The notes: generated by a model not told the origin, from the sequence alone. Counted from the stretch's first letter, positions 1 to 8,621 are shown. The stretch: DNA of 64,000 nucleotides from Vibrio diazotrophicus (GCF_038452265.1 NZ_CP151843.1:310001-374000); one strand, 5' to 3'. Numbers and translations are program-made.

Positions 1-528
1 GCGTTAGCAAACGAAAATGAACTCAGCTTTACCCCGTTTGCTGACACTGACGACAAAGGTGTAAAGCTTTACCGCGATGGCATGTCTGGGCTTGGTGCTT
101 CAGTGAATGTTATTACCACTATGGTTGACGGCAAACCTGCGGGGTTTACTGCAACCGCAGTCACCAGTGTGACTGATGCTCCGCCAACGTTATTGGTGTG
201 TTTAAACCGCTCGTCATCAGTGTTCTCCGTGTTTGATAAAGCGGAGTATCTGTGTGTAAACACACTGGCAGCAGGTCAAGAAACGGTATCGGGTGTGTTC
301 GCCAGCAAACTCAATCAAGCAGAACGTTTTGATTCGGTGGAATGGCAGCTGTTTGTCACAGGTTCGCCAGCGTTAAATGCGGCATCAACCGTGTTTGACT
401 GCCGCATTTCATCACGCACATCGGTAGGTACTCATGATGTCTTTTTCTGTGAAGTGCTCGGAGTTGGTCAAACGGAACAATCGTCGAATCTTGTCTATTT
501 CAATCGCAAGTATCACAGCCTTGTTTAA
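1..528 (+). CDS. rutF: RutF-like flavin reductase, 5' end outside window
   Basis: Flavin reductase-like protein of the FMN-binding split-barrel family. In the Rut pathway RutF supplies reduced FMN to the RutA pyrimidine oxygenase. The frame is open from base 1 with no in-frame start before the internal Met at position 82. That Met aligns with a conserved internal Met of RutF (SGLGASVNVITT), so the real start lies upstream of the window. Recognisable RutF stretches are PPTLLVCLNR, LCVNTLAAGQE, FDCRIS and SVGTHDVFFCEV. The remaining rut genes would be upstream and are not visible. The downstream permease, YdfG-like dehydrogenase and ribB fit a pyrimidine-catabolism cluster. Family assignment is strong; the specific role rests on similarity and context. 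Confidence 0.85.
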   Translation, partial: ALANENELSFTPFADTDDKGVKLYRDGMSGLGASVNVITTMVDGKPAGFTATAVTSVTDAPPTLLVCLNRSSSVFSVFDKAEYLCVNTLAAGQETVSGVFASKLNQAERFDSVEWQLFVTGSPALNAASTVFDCRISSRTSVGTHDVFFCEVLGVGQTEQSSNLVYFNRKYHSLV

Positions 529-569
529 AAGGGTTACTTAAATAAACGACTTAGTGAAGGAGCTCAGCA

Positions 570-749
570 ATGACGATGTCTATGGATACGTATTACCTAT
601 ACGGATTTTGTTTTAACGATATACCCTTCCTACTTGAAGCTGCAGCGGTGTTGGCTACGTTCGTTCGCCCCAATCACATAGTTATCTATGCTCATGGGGG
701 GTCACTCACTTGCCGCCTACCTGCAACTCCAAGTAGTTTGGGTATATGA
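570..749 (+). CDS. Small ORF (59 codons) running into the ERIC element
   Basis: An ATG with a strong ribosome-binding site (GAAGGAG, spacing about 6-7) opens a 59-codon frame. Its first 17 codons are unique sequence; the rest is almost entirely ERIC repeat, ending at TGA just past the repeat. The good initiation signal suggests a short peptide or leader existed here before the element inserted. With the element removed, the frame would close a few codons later. No protein family is recognisable. It could equally be a non-functional frame, since ERIC elements are often open in one frame. Confidence 0.3.
   Translation: MTMSMDTYYLYGFCFNDIPFLLEAAAVLATFVRPNHIVIYAHGGSLTCRLPATPSSLGI
621..745. repeat. 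ERIC/IRU intergenic repeat
   Basis: About 125 bp imperfect palindrome bounded by terminal inverted repeats ATACCC and GGGTAT. The internal organisation is typical of enterobacterial repetitive intergenic consensus elements: TACTTGAAGCTGCAG near the left end, a central stem around CCCCAATCAC / CTCATGGGGGG, and CCTGCAACTCCAAGTAGTTT near the right end. ERICs are known from vibrios as well as enterobacteria. They are non-autonomous and fold into a long hairpin when transcribed. Here the element lies between rutF and the permease gene, so the transcript linking the two would carry the structure. Family recognition is from memory of the consensus, not an alignment. Confidence 0.85.
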
Positions 750-896
750 ACAATCAGTAACAGTGATTTTTATCTTCACGTTTCATGTTTTCCAGAATTT
801 AACGAGTGGTTTAGTGGTTCATTTGATTTATTTGGATAGGTAGCAACATAAAGCCGAAGGGAAATAATCAATCTCAATTAGGAAGAGGGGATTCAA

Positions 897-2378
897 ATGA
901 AAACGGAAATGAAGCAAGTGGGGGATTTCTACGAATTAGAAGTCGGTGAAGACCTCATCTCTAGCAAAAATTTCAACAGTGATTTAGCACCAACCAAAAT
1001 CAAAGAACGTACCTGGAACAAGTTCAATATCGCGGCTTTGTGGGTCGGTATTTCGATTTGTGTGCCGACATATACGCTGGGCGGCATATTAACCAACTAC
1101 TTTGGTTTATCTGTGGTAGAGGCTCTACTCACCATTCTTATCGCGAACATTATTGTATTGGTGCCTCTAACGTTGAACGCCTTCGCTGGGACGAAATATG
1201 GCTTGCCGTTCCCTGTCGTACTTCGTTCGTCGTTCGGCATTATGGGCTCCAATGTACCTTGTGTGATTCGCGGTTTTGTCGCTTGCGGCTGGTTTGGTAT
1301 TCAAACCATGTTTGGTGGTTTGGCTATTCATTTGTTCTTATCTGAAGTGTCATCAGGGTGGGCATCTTTAGGTGGCGTAGGTGAAGTGATTGGCTTCTTC
1401 ATTTTCTGGGCGCTGAACATTGGTGTTGTGCTTAAGGGGGCAAACTCCATCAAGTGGCTGGAAACATTGTCAGCACCGCTATTGTTGATTGTGTCGCTTG
1501 GACTGCTATTTTGGGCAAGTGATAAAGTATCTTACACAGAATTGCTTTCGACACCTGCCAATCGTCCTGAAGGCGAAGGTTTCGCGAAGTATTTTATGTC
1601 TGGTTTAACAGCTATGGTGGGCTTCTGGGCAACGTTATCTTTGAACATTCCAGATTTCAGCCGCTATGCAAAATCGCAGAAAGATCAGGTAGTAGGGCAA
1701 ATCATGGGGCTTCCGCTCACCATGTTCTTGTTTGCTTCGCTTGGTGTGGTAATGACGGCCGCTTCTGAAACTATGTTTGGTCAAACCATCTCAGACCCAA
1801 TTACGCTGATTGGTCAGATTGACAGCCCATTTCTAGTGGCAGTAGCTATGGTGATGATTGTGATTGCAACGCTATCAACCAATACCGCTGCAAACATTGT
1901 TTCTCCAACTAACGACTTCCAAAACATATCTCCGCAACATATCGACCATACCAGAGGCGTACTGCTTACGGGTGCAATCGGAATTTTGTTGATGGGGTGG
2001 GAGCTATTGAAAAAGGTTGGCTGGGTCGAATCCGATCTGAGCGTAGAAGCCTATATTTCTAACTGGCTATTAGGCTACTCAAGCCTGCTTGGCCCAATTG
2101 CTGGCATCATGATTGTGGATTATTTCCTAATCAAAAAGCAGAAGTTAGATGTATTGGCGCTGTACAAGGAAGATGCCTATCCGGCGTTCAACTGGGCTGG
2201 GTTCATTGCGTTACTCATCCCTGTTAGTTTCACTATGATGGCGATTTTCTTCAATGTGATGACTTGGTTCTATGACTATGGGTGGTTTACAGGTGCTTTC
2301 AGTGGTGCCATTTTGTACTACGTTATTTGTAAGTTCACGCCTCAGTTGGTGATAAAAACTGAGCTGGAAAAAGCGTAA
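897..2378 (+). CDS. NCS1-family nucleobase/hydantoin-type permease
   Basis: Polytopic inner-membrane protein of 493 aa with about 12 hydrophobic segments, belonging to the nucleobase:cation symporter-1 family (CodB, PucI, Mhp1 relatives). Family-typical stretches are GLPFPVVLRSSFG (about residues 102-114), GWFGIQT (131-137) and NIPDFSRYAKS (250-260). The start is preceded by GAGGGG at good spacing. It sits behind rutF and ahead of a YdfG-like gene, so uracil or thymine is the most likely cargo. In E. coli that place is held by the unrelated transporter RutG. Allantoin, hydantoin or cytosine cannot be excluded from sequence alone. Confidence 0.85.
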   Translation: MKTEMKQVGDFYELEVGEDLISSKNFNSDLAPTKIKERTWNKFNIAALWVGISICVPTYTLGGILTNYFGLSVVEALLTILIANIIVLVPLTLNAFAGTKYGLPFPVVLRSSFGIMGSNVPCVIRGFVACGWFGIQTMFGGLAIHLFLSEVSSGWASLGGVGEVIGFFIFWALNIGVVLKGANSIKWLETLSAPLLLIVSLGLLFWASDKVSYTELLSTPANRPEGEGFAKYFMSGLTAMVGFWATLSLNIPDFSRYAKSQKDQVVGQIMGLPLTMFLFASLGVVMTAASETMFGQTISDPITLIGQIDSPFLVAVAMVMIVIATLSTNTAANIVSPTNDFQNISPQHIDHTRGVLLTGAIGILLMGWELLKKVGWVESDLSVEAYISNWLLGYSSLLGPIAGIMIVDYFLIKKQKLDVLALYKEDAYPAFNWAGFIALLIPVSFTMMAIFFNVMTWFYDYGWFTGAFSGAILYYVICKFTPQLVIKTELEKA

Positions 2379-2389
2379 ACCATTGTTCG

Positions 2390-2418
2390 AAGGGTATGGG
2401 GGCATTCCCTATACCCTT
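2390..2418 (+). other. Intercistronic hairpin with ERIC-like ends
   Basis: Inverted repeat AAGGGTAT-GGG / CCC-T-ATACCCTT with a short loop in the 72-bp gap between the permease and dehydrogenase genes. No U-tract follows, so it is more likely an RNA stability or processing structure than a full terminator. The GGGTAT/ATACCC arms resemble ERIC termini, but no ERIC core is present. Confidence 0.5.
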
Positions 2419-2450
2419 AATTCACTCAAGATTTAAGGGATAAAATTGAT

Positions 2451-3212
2451 ATGGGTAAAGTGGTATTTATTACTGGAGCAACGTCGGGATTTGGACGAGC
2501 AGCAGCGCGGAAATTTGCCTCTGAGGGCTGGGCGTTAGTAATTACTGGCAGACGTGAAGAGCGTTTGAAAGAGTTGGCGGCAGAGTTGTCTGAAATCGTT
2601 CCAGTACACTACCAAACACTCGATGTGCGCAGTAAAGAAGAAGTCGACGCTCTGGTTAAGTCGCTACCCGAATCTTTCAAACAAGTTACCTGCTTGGTGA
2701 ATAATGCGGGGCTTGCTTTATCTCCGAATCCTGCTCAAACCGTCGATATTCAAGATTGGCACACCATGATTGATACCAATATCACTGGGCTAGTTAATGT
2801 CACCCATGCGCTGCTTCCAACATTGATTGAAGTGGGCAAAGGCGCGTCTATTATCAACGTTGGTTCGATTGCAGGTCAGTGGCCCTATCCGGGCAGTCAT
2901 GTTTACGGCGCAACCAAGGCGTTTGTGAAACAGTTCAGCTATAACTTGCGTTGTGACCTTTTAGGCACAGGTGTGCGAGTTACAGATCTCGCTCCGGGAA
3001 TTGCGGAAACGGAATTTACTTTAGTGCGAACCAAAGGGGATCAAGCAGCATCGGATGCGCTTTATGCAGGCACTCAAGCTTTAACGGCAGAAGATATTGC
3101 AGACACCATGTTTTACTTAGCGACACTTCCTGCACATATGTGCATCAACCGCCTCGAAGTGATGCCAACGGCTCAGGCGTGGAACCCTTTCGCGATTCAT
3201 CGAGAAAGCTGA
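2451..3212 (+). CDS. ydfG: YdfG-like short-chain dehydrogenase
   Basis: Cytoplasmic NADP-type SDR of 253 aa. The nucleotide-binding GATSGFG is at residues 9-15, NNAG at 84-87, and the catalytic set is Ser139, Tyr152 and Lys156 (YGATK). The C-terminal third (TLPAHMCINRLEVMPT) closely matches E. coli YdfG. YdfG reduces malonic semialdehyde to 3-hydroxypropionate, the last step of uracil breakdown by the Rut route, and also oxidises serine and 3-hydroxy acids. The position between the NCS1 permease and ribB, downstream of rutF, supports the malonic semialdehyde role. RBS AAGGGA precedes the ATG. Confidence 0.85.
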   Translation: MGKVVFITGATSGFGRAAARKFASEGWALVITGRREERLKELAAELSEIVPVHYQTLDVRSKEEVDALVKSLPESFKQVTCLVNNAGLALSPNPAQTVDIQDWHTMIDTNITGLVNVTHALLPTLIEVGKGASIINVGSIAGQWPYPGSHVYGATKAFVKQFSYNLRCDLLGTGVRVTDLAPGIAETEFTLVRTKGDQAASDALYAGTQALTAEDIADTMFYLATLPAHMCINRLEVMPTAQAWNPFAIHRES

Positions 3213-3260
3213 TCTATCATCGACAAACTCAAATAGGCGAATTTTTAAAAGGAATTAAAA

Positions 3261-3893
3261 ATGGAACTGAGTGCAATTGAAGAGATTATCGAAGACATCC
3301 GTTTAGGAAAAATGGTGATCTTAATGGACGATGAAAACAGGGAAAATGAGGGCGATATTATTGTCGCGGCTGACAAAATAACGCCCGAAATTGTTAACTT
3401 TATGGTCACTGAAGCTCGTGGTCTGTTATGTCTGACGATGACTGAACAGATGGCTCAGCAGCTAGAGTTGCCTTTGATGGTCAAAAACAATACCGAGCAG
3501 TTTGGCACCAACTTTACGGTTTCAATTGAAGCAGCCAAAGGTGTGACAACAGGAATCTCAGTGCATGACAGAGCCGTCACGATTAAGACCGCAGTCTCTG
3601 GAAGTGCCACACCCAAAGAAGTGGTTTCTCCCGGCCATGTCTTTCCTGTTGTCGCGCGCGAAGGCGGAGTATTAGTTCGTCCCGGTCATACCGAAGCGGG
3701 GTGTGATTTAGCCGCTCTCGCGGGGCTAACCCCTTCTTGTGCGATCATCGAAGTATTGAATACGGACGGAACCATGGCTCGCCGACCAGACTTAGAAGTA
3801 TTCGCCAAAAAGCACAAGATCAAATTGGGTACTATTGCCGATTTAATTGCTTACCGACTAAAACAAGAAACACAGCAGGAGCTTGTTGCTTAG
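3261..3893 (+). CDS. ribB: 3,4-dihydroxy-2-butanone-4-phosphate synthase
   Basis: Converts ribulose 5-phosphate to 3,4-dihydroxy-2-butanone 4-phosphate and formate, the pentose-derived branch of riboflavin synthesis. It is 210 aa, close to stand-alone RibB (about 217 aa in E. coli), with no RibA GTP-cyclohydrolase domain. The acidic metal-binding motif DDENRENEGD is at residues 23-32, and RPGHTEAGCDLA is also diagnostic. Only 48 bp separate it from the SDR gene, with RBS AAGGA, so it is probably the last gene of the rut-type operon. No FMN riboswitch fits in that gap, unlike typical ribB genes of this group. This suggests a second copy that supplies flavin during pyrimidine catabolism; that role is inference. 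Confidence 0.92.
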   Translation: MELSAIEEIIEDIRLGKMVILMDDENRENEGDIIVAADKITPEIVNFMVTEARGLLCLTMTEQMAQQLELPLMVKNNTEQFGTNFTVSIEAAKGVTTGISVHDRAVTIKTAVSGSATPKEVVSPGHVFPVVAREGGVLVRPGHTEAGCDLAALAGLTPSCAIIEVLNTDGTMARRPDLEVFAKKHKIKLGTIADLIAYRLKQETQQELVA

Positions 3894-3913
3894 CGTTAAC
3901 TATTTGGAAGGAT

Positions 3914-3939
3914 TAGGAACCACGGTGTTGTGATTCCTA
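3914..3939. terminator. Possible terminator between ribB and ZIP gene
   Basis: Imperfect inverted repeat AGGAAcCAC / GTGaTTCCT in the 59-bp gap between convergent genes. No clear U-tract follows, so the terminator call is tentative. Confidence 0.4.
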
Positions 3940-3952
3940 AATAAAATGATGC

Positions 3953-4864
3953 TCAGCCCAGAATGGTATCTAATACCATCATCAAAGCAAAACCTAACAT
4001 TAAACCAATGGTCGCTAAGGTTTGATGACCGTTGCGGTGTGTGTCGGGAATTACTTCATGTGACACTACAAACAGCATTGCACCGCCAGCTAAGCCGAGC
4101 CCGATAGGGTAAGCAATCATTAATCCGCCAGCTAAACTCACACCGAGCAAAGCACCAATCGGTTCCAGCAAGCCAGTCAGTGCGGCGACTAAAACCGATA
4201 ATCTTGCATTGAATCCTGCGGCTCTAAGAGTCACGGCCACGGCTAAACCTTCGGGAATGTCTTGCAGAGCAATGGCTGTGGTCAACGGAATACCAACTGA
4301 AAGATCGCCCTGCGCATACCCGACGCCGATCGCCATCCCTTCAGGAAAGTTATGTAACGCAATGGCGAATACAAACAGCCAAGCGCGGCTGCATCTGTCG
4401 TGTCCCGGACCACAAGGCCCTGTTTCCAAATGTTCATGGGGGGTGAAAGCATCCAGTCCGAGCATCAGTGCTACACCGATAGCCATGCCGAGGATAACGA
4501 TCATGCCACCAAGAAATCCATCATCAAAAAACGCTGTGCCTGCTTCTATACCGGGCAATAAAAGTGAGAAAGCAGAAGCGGCGAGCATCATACCTGCGGC
4601 AAAGCCAAGCATGCAGTCAGAAAGCTTTTGCGGAATATCTCGAATGAACAGAGCTGGTAAGGTGCCAGCCGCAGTGGCGAGAAAAGCAATACCACCACCA
4701 ACCAGCGCATATTGCGCGTTTAGTTGTCTTTCACCGGTTAAGGCGTGGAAAAGGAAAAAGGCGATTAAAAGCAAAGAGACAATCAATCCACCCGCCATTA
4801 TTGGGTGTTGGTTTGAGTGTCCTCTTAACACTTCAACCCATGACTGTTCTTGAGTGTGGTTCAT
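3953..4864 (-). CDS. ZIP-family divalent metal transporter (GufA/ZupT-like)
   Basis: Inner-membrane protein of 303 aa with about 8 hydrophobic segments. The two ZIP signature helices are clear: ALHNFPEGMAIG and ALQDIPEGLAV, carrying the His/Asn/Pro/Glu residues that bind metal in the pore. A loop with HEHLETGPCGPGHDRC is rich in possible metal ligands. The family imports Zn2+, Fe2+ or Mn2+; the exact metal cannot be read from the sequence. The gene is alone on the minus strand and divergent from the lactonase gene, with a 216-bp shared upstream region in which I see no convincing Zur site. Confidence 0.88.
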   Translation of the reverse strand: MNHTQEQSWVEVLRGHSNQHPIMAGGLIVSLLLIAFFLFHALTGERQLNAQYALVGGGIAFLATAAGTLPALFIRDIPQKLSDCMLGFAAGMMLAASAFSLLLPGIEAGTAFFDDGFLGGMIVILGMAIGVALMLGLDAFTPHEHLETGPCGPGHDRCSRAWLFVFAIALHNFPEGMAIGVGYAQGDLSVGIPLTTAIALQDIPEGLAVAVTLRAAGFNARLSVLVAALTGLLEPIGALLGVSLAGGLMIAYPIGLGLAGGAMLFVVSHEVIPDTHRNGHQTLATIGLMLGFALMMVLDTILG

Positions 4865-5080
4865 AGAGTCAATCCTAGAGATTATTTATAGAAATATACG
4901 GTTGTTTCCTGCTCACATGTACCTTTACCCAATGTCGTAAATCTACCGAGTGGCAAATTTCGACTTTATCCTGCTCTTTTAACTGGGATATAGTGGTAAC
5001 CCATACGGTTTACGTTGCTTCCATAAATCGAGTAGTCTGGGTTTATCTTCTTATTATTTAACGCTTAATTAGGGCTAATA

Positions 5081-6136
5081 ATGACACAGTTTGTTTATTT
5101 GTCTAACGCATTATCAGGGACAATTTCTCGCTATAAACTCCATCAGGGCGAGCTTACATTGCTAGGAGAAACAGAAGTAGGTTACATGGTAATGCCAATG
5201 GCGGTAAGCCCTTGTCAGAATTACCTTTATGCGGCCATTCATAGCGAACCGTTTCACTTAAAACAGTTGAGAATTGATCCGCAGACGGGCGATCTCACTC
5301 TTGAAGGTGAAACGCCAGTTAATGAGGGGCTTGTCAGTTTAACTACCGACAAAAACAACCAGTGGTTGTTAGCATCATCATTCGATCAACATAATGTTGT
5401 CGCCAAACCTATGACTGAAACTGGGCACTTTACCGATAAAACGGTAACGATTCAGCACAGCAGCGCTTGTCATACTTGTCTCTTCAGTCCTGATGATAAA
5501 TGGATGGTGGCTACAGAATTCGGAGTAGACAAAATAATGGTTTACCCGCGACCAAACTCAGAGGGAATGGTTGATAAGCCTGTAGCGAGTTATCAGTTTG
5601 CCAAGGACGCTGGCCCAAGACACATTGCGTTTTCGCCGTGTGGAGCATTCCTCTATGTAGTGACGGAAATGGACGCGACAGTGGTGACGTTAACGTTTGA
5701 TTCTGAAACAGGACAATTGGCATTCGTTGCAGAATCACCAGCGATACCAAGAGAAGCGTTAGGGTTGGAACGAGGCCTTCCGCCAGCACAAAAAGTGGTC
5801 AATGATGTACCAAGAGTTTGGGCTGCAGATATCCATATCACACGCAATGGTCGGTTCATTTATGTGTCAGAGCGGACACTAAGTGTGATTACATGCCTTG
5901 AAGTAGATAAAGACACGCATATTCCTTACTACCGACATCACCATCAGGTTGAGAAGCAACCGCGCAGTTTTATCATCTCACCTGATGATCAATACATTTT
6001 AGCCAGTGGCGAATTGGCAGATGAACTGGGCGCTTACTCAATAGATGCAAATACAGGGCAATTATTTAAAGTATCTGCTGCGCCATGTGGTGAAGGTGCT
6101 GGCTGGGTTTCGATAACGGATTACCGCTTGTCTTAG
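5081..6136 (+). CDS. Beta-propeller lactonase, YbhE-like 6-phosphogluconolactonase family
   Basis: 351-aa protein of the seven-bladed propeller lactonase family to which E. coli Pgl (YbhE) belongs. Diagnostic stretches are AGPRHIAFSP, WAADIHITRNGRFIYVSERT and EKQPRSF; each has a counterpart in E. coli Pgl. There is no signal peptide, so it is probably cytoplasmic. The window also encodes the unrelated DevB/SOL-type Pgl in the zwf operon at 18-18.7 kb. Either the two are redundant or this protein works on another sugar lactone. It stands alone, 130 bp upstream of eamA on the same strand. Confidence 0.8.
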   Translation: MTQFVYLSNALSGTISRYKLHQGELTLLGETEVGYMVMPMAVSPCQNYLYAAIHSEPFHLKQLRIDPQTGDLTLEGETPVNEGLVSLTTDKNNQWLLASSFDQHNVVAKPMTETGHFTDKTVTIQHSSACHTCLFSPDDKWMVATEFGVDKIMVYPRPNSEGMVDKPVASYQFAKDAGPRHIAFSPCGAFLYVVTEMDATVVTLTFDSETGQLAFVAESPAIPREALGLERGLPPAQKVVNDVPRVWAADIHITRNGRFIYVSERTLSVITCLEVDKDTHIPYYRHHHQVEKQPRSFIISPDDQYILASGELADELGAYSIDANTGQLFKVSAAPCGEGAGWVSITDYRLS

Positions 6137-6266
6137 CTCACACTTTGAGGCACTCTGCTGTTTCAGTTTGGTTAAAATTTGTTTATGCATATGTACTGAA
6201 ATCGCCTATGTGAAGTGCCGATAGAATGTATCAAGGATGCGTAGAGTAGCGTTTTAAGGATATTGG

Positions 6267-7184
6267 ATGTCGGTACGTGATAGGTTTTTAGCTCTTGCCA
6301 TTGTTTTGGTGTGGGGTGTTAACTTTGTGGTTATCAAAGTTGGCTTGCAAGGAATGCCGCCTCTTCTGTTAGCTGGGTTACGTTTTGCGTTTGTCGCTTT
6401 GCCTGCCATTTTCTTTATTAAGCGACCTCAAGTGCCTTTGAAATGGCTAGTGGCTTATGGCTTAACCATCAATTTTCTACAGTTCTCGTTACTTTTCTGG
6501 GCTTTAAAAGTGGGTATGGCGGCAGGTTTAGCCTCTCTGCTTTTGCAGGCGCAAGCGTTTATTACTCTAGGCTTTGGCGTTTTGCTGTTGAAAGAGAAAG
6601 TACGCATTCACAATATGATTGCGGTGTCTGTTGCTGGGGCGGGGATATACCTTCTCGCGGCAGCTCAGGGACATGATTCAACGTCATTAACCTTATTCAC
6701 CTTGGTTTTAATTATCGGCGCGGCGGCCTTTTGGGCTCTGGGTAATATCGTGAATAAAGTCATCATGCAACGTTATCCGGTTCCGACCATGTCGCTCATC
6801 GTATGGAGCGCGCTGGTTCCAATGGTTTCATTCTTCATTTCCTCGTATGTGATTGAAGGGCCTGAGCTTATTGTTGAATCATTGGTCAATATCGAATGGC
6901 ATAACGTTTTTTCGATTGTTTACTTGTCTCTACTGGCGACAATTCTGGGATACGGCGGCTGGAGCTACTTACTTAGTCGTTATGAAACCTCCATGGTTGC
7001 TCCGCTTTCGTTGTTAGTGCCAGTATTTGGTTTGCTAAGCGCATGGATACTGCTTGGCGAAAGTCTAAGCCTTTATCAAATCATCGGCGTGATAGTGATC
7101 GCAATGGGCCTAGTAATCAACGTATTTGGCAAGAACTGGTTTGGTGTGAGAAGGGTAGCTAAAGCGCCAGCGCTTGATAAATAA
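6267..7184 (+). CDS. eamA: EamA-type cysteine/O-acetylserine exporter
   Basis: 305-aa drug/metabolite-superfamily transporter with two EamA repeats and ten predicted membrane helices. The N-terminus (VWGVNFVVIKVGLQGMPPLL) and the C-terminal RYETSMVAPLSLLVPVFGL follow E. coli EamA (YdeD) almost motif for motif. That protein exports O-acetylserine and cysteine-pathway metabolites. No neighbouring gene confirms the substrate. A strong hairpin follows shortly after the stop codon. Confidence 0.82.
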   Translation: MSVRDRFLALAIVLVWGVNFVVIKVGLQGMPPLLLAGLRFAFVALPAIFFIKRPQVPLKWLVAYGLTINFLQFSLLFWALKVGMAAGLASLLLQAQAFITLGFGVLLLKEKVRIHNMIAVSVAGAGIYLLAAAQGHDSTSLTLFTLVLIIGAAAFWALGNIVNKVIMQRYPVPTMSLIVWSALVPMVSFFISSYVIEGPELIVESLVNIEWHNVFSIVYLSLLATILGYGGWSYLLSRYETSMVAPLSLLVPVFGLLSAWILLGESLSLYQIIGVIVIAMGLVINVFGKNWFGVRRVAKAPALDK

Positions 7185-7210
7185 GAGCAGGCAAACAGTT
7201 CCAAAAAGCA

Positions 7211-7235
7211 AGAGCCGTTCAACGGCTCTTTGCAT
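7211..7235 (+). terminator. Terminator after eamA
   Basis: Perfect AGAGCCGT / ACGGCTCT stem with a three-base loop (TCA), followed by a short T-rich stretch, about 26 bp after the eamA stop. Confidence 0.7.
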
Positions 7236-7567
7236 TTAAAAGTAAATGTCAGATCCAATCGGGCCTTCAGGATGTTTACCTTCCACACTGTTGGCGAGCA
7301 TCTATGCTGCTCGCGGAACCATTTCAATACAATCAATATTCTCTATCGTGAAAATTTCCCTTGGGTACTTGGCTATAACCACGTACTGAAGCTTGTGCGA
7401 CTTATTTCTTCAATTGCAAATAGAACTATAAATACTAGCAATTATCATTTACATAATGTTACCATCTGACCCTAAAAATTAGACCGGATCTTGCAGGTGT
7501 GTGGCGGTGAAAGCCACGTTTAGCAAGGTCTGGAGATTAAGCGATATTCTAAGTTTGGTGAGTTAAG
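7236..7567. other. Intergenic leader of the iron ABC operon
   Basis: About 330 bp with no supportable gene. The frame open across 7230-7469 starts from a TTG inside the terminator and has no RBS. It contains a Fur-box-like site (listed separately) and about 118 bp of leader before the permease start. I see no riboswitch that I recognise. Confidence 0.5.
7430..7450. promoter_or_regulatory. Fur box upstream of iron ABC permease
   Basis: The right half-site ATTATCATTT is perfect and the left half AAATnnTAnn is partial: 16 of 20 informative positions match the 21-bp consensus AAATGATAAT-N-ATTATCATTT. Located about 118 bp upstream of the permease. Repression by iron-loaded Fur is the expected effect. 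Confidence 0.65.
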
Positions 7568-8620
7568 ATGCTATCGGATGTAGTACAGCAGGCCGTAGAG
7601 GCGCAGCGAAAAAGCGAAAAGCGTCGCGGAATGATATTAACCAGTTTTGGCGCATTACTCGCCGCTTCTTTTGTTCTCGATATTATGACCGGCCCTTCAA
7701 TGATTGATGCCAGCTCGGTTATTTACGCTCTGCTAGAGTGGGTTGGATTACCATTCCAAGTGGATGCTTCCACGCAAGTCATTGTTAGTAATCTACGTTT
7801 ACCTATAGCACTGATGGCCATCTTTGTTGGCGGATCTCTAGGGATGGGCGGTGCAGAAATGCAAACCTTGCTGAACAACTCCATGGCAAGCCCATACACT
7901 TTAGGTATGGCTGCGGCTGCGGGTTTTGGCGCGGCATTGATGCTTTACACTGGCTCTCTGGGTATCGATAGCAACTTAGCCGTACCTATCGGTGCATTTG
8001 TCTTCTGTATGATTTCGGCGTGTTTCTTGTTTGCATTGGCTTCTGTACGTCATATCGGGTCGGGGCAGTTGATCCTTGCGGGTATCGCGTTACTGTTTTT
8101 GTTCCAATCCTTACTCTCATTGGTACAGTTCGTCTCTTCACCTGAACTGAGCCAACAGATTCTTTTTTGGCTATTCGGAAGTCTTTCAAAAGCGACCTGG
8201 ACAAACCTAGCGATTACCGCGACGGTAGTTATGGCGAGCCTGTTTTTGCTACTGCAAGATTCATGGAAATTGACCGCATTGAAACTCGGCGAAGAGCGTG
8301 CGAAAAGCCTTGGTGTGAACATAGTAAAACTGCGTTTAAAAACCTTGCTGATTGTCGCGGTGATGACAGCAACAGTGACCAGTTTCGTCGGTATCATTGG
8401 CTTCATCGGCATTGTTTCACCTAATATCGCTAAAATTCTGGTTGGCGAAGATCAGCGTTTCTTCCTTCCACTTTCATTCCTAATCGGTGCATTTTTGTTG
8501 TCGACTGCTTCTGTTTTATCAAAAGTGATCGTACCGGGGGCGTTGTTCCCAATCGGCATCGTAACTGCCATCATTGGTGTGCCTTTCTTCTTCTGGCTCA
8601 TCATCGCAAAGAGAAGATAA
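7568..8620 (+). CDS. FecCD-family iron-siderophore ABC permease
   Basis: 350-aa inner-membrane permease of the BtuC/FecCD/FhuB type, with about 9-10 hydrophobic segments. Family-typical sequences are NLRLPIALMAIFVGGSLGMG, ASPYTLGMAAAAGFGAA and GFIGIVSPNIAKILVGEDQR. Only one permease gene is present, so it would work as a homodimer like BtuC. The ATPase gene follows immediately; the periplasmic binding protein is encoded convergently 0.9 kb downstream. The Fur box upstream supports ferric-siderophore or haem import rather than cobalamin. Confidence 0.88.
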   Translation: MLSDVVQQAVEAQRKSEKRRGMILTSFGALLAASFVLDIMTGPSMIDASSVIYALLEWVGLPFQVDASTQVIVSNLRLPIALMAIFVGGSLGMGGAEMQTLLNNSMASPYTLGMAAAAGFGAALMLYTGSLGIDSNLAVPIGAFVFCMISACFLFALASVRHIGSGQLILAGIALLFLFQSLLSLVQFVSSPELSQQILFWLFGSLSKATWTNLAITATVVMASLFLLLQDSWKLTALKLGEERAKSLGVNIVKLRLKTLLIVAVMTATVTSFVGIIGFIGIVSPNIAKILVGEDQRFFLPLSFLIGAFLLSTASVLSKVIVPGALFPIGIVTAIIGVPFFFWLIIAKRR

Positions 8621-8621
8621 T

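Noticed and set aside
3213..3260. FMN riboswitch before ribB
   Set aside because: Only 48 bp are available and no riboswitch sequence is present.
4865..5080. Zur box in the ZIP/lactonase divergent region
   Set aside because: No convincing palindrome matching the Zur consensus.
7230..7469. 79-codon open frame upstream of the iron ABC permease
   Set aside because: Starts at TTG within a terminator, no RBS, no family features, and it overlaps the Fur-box region.
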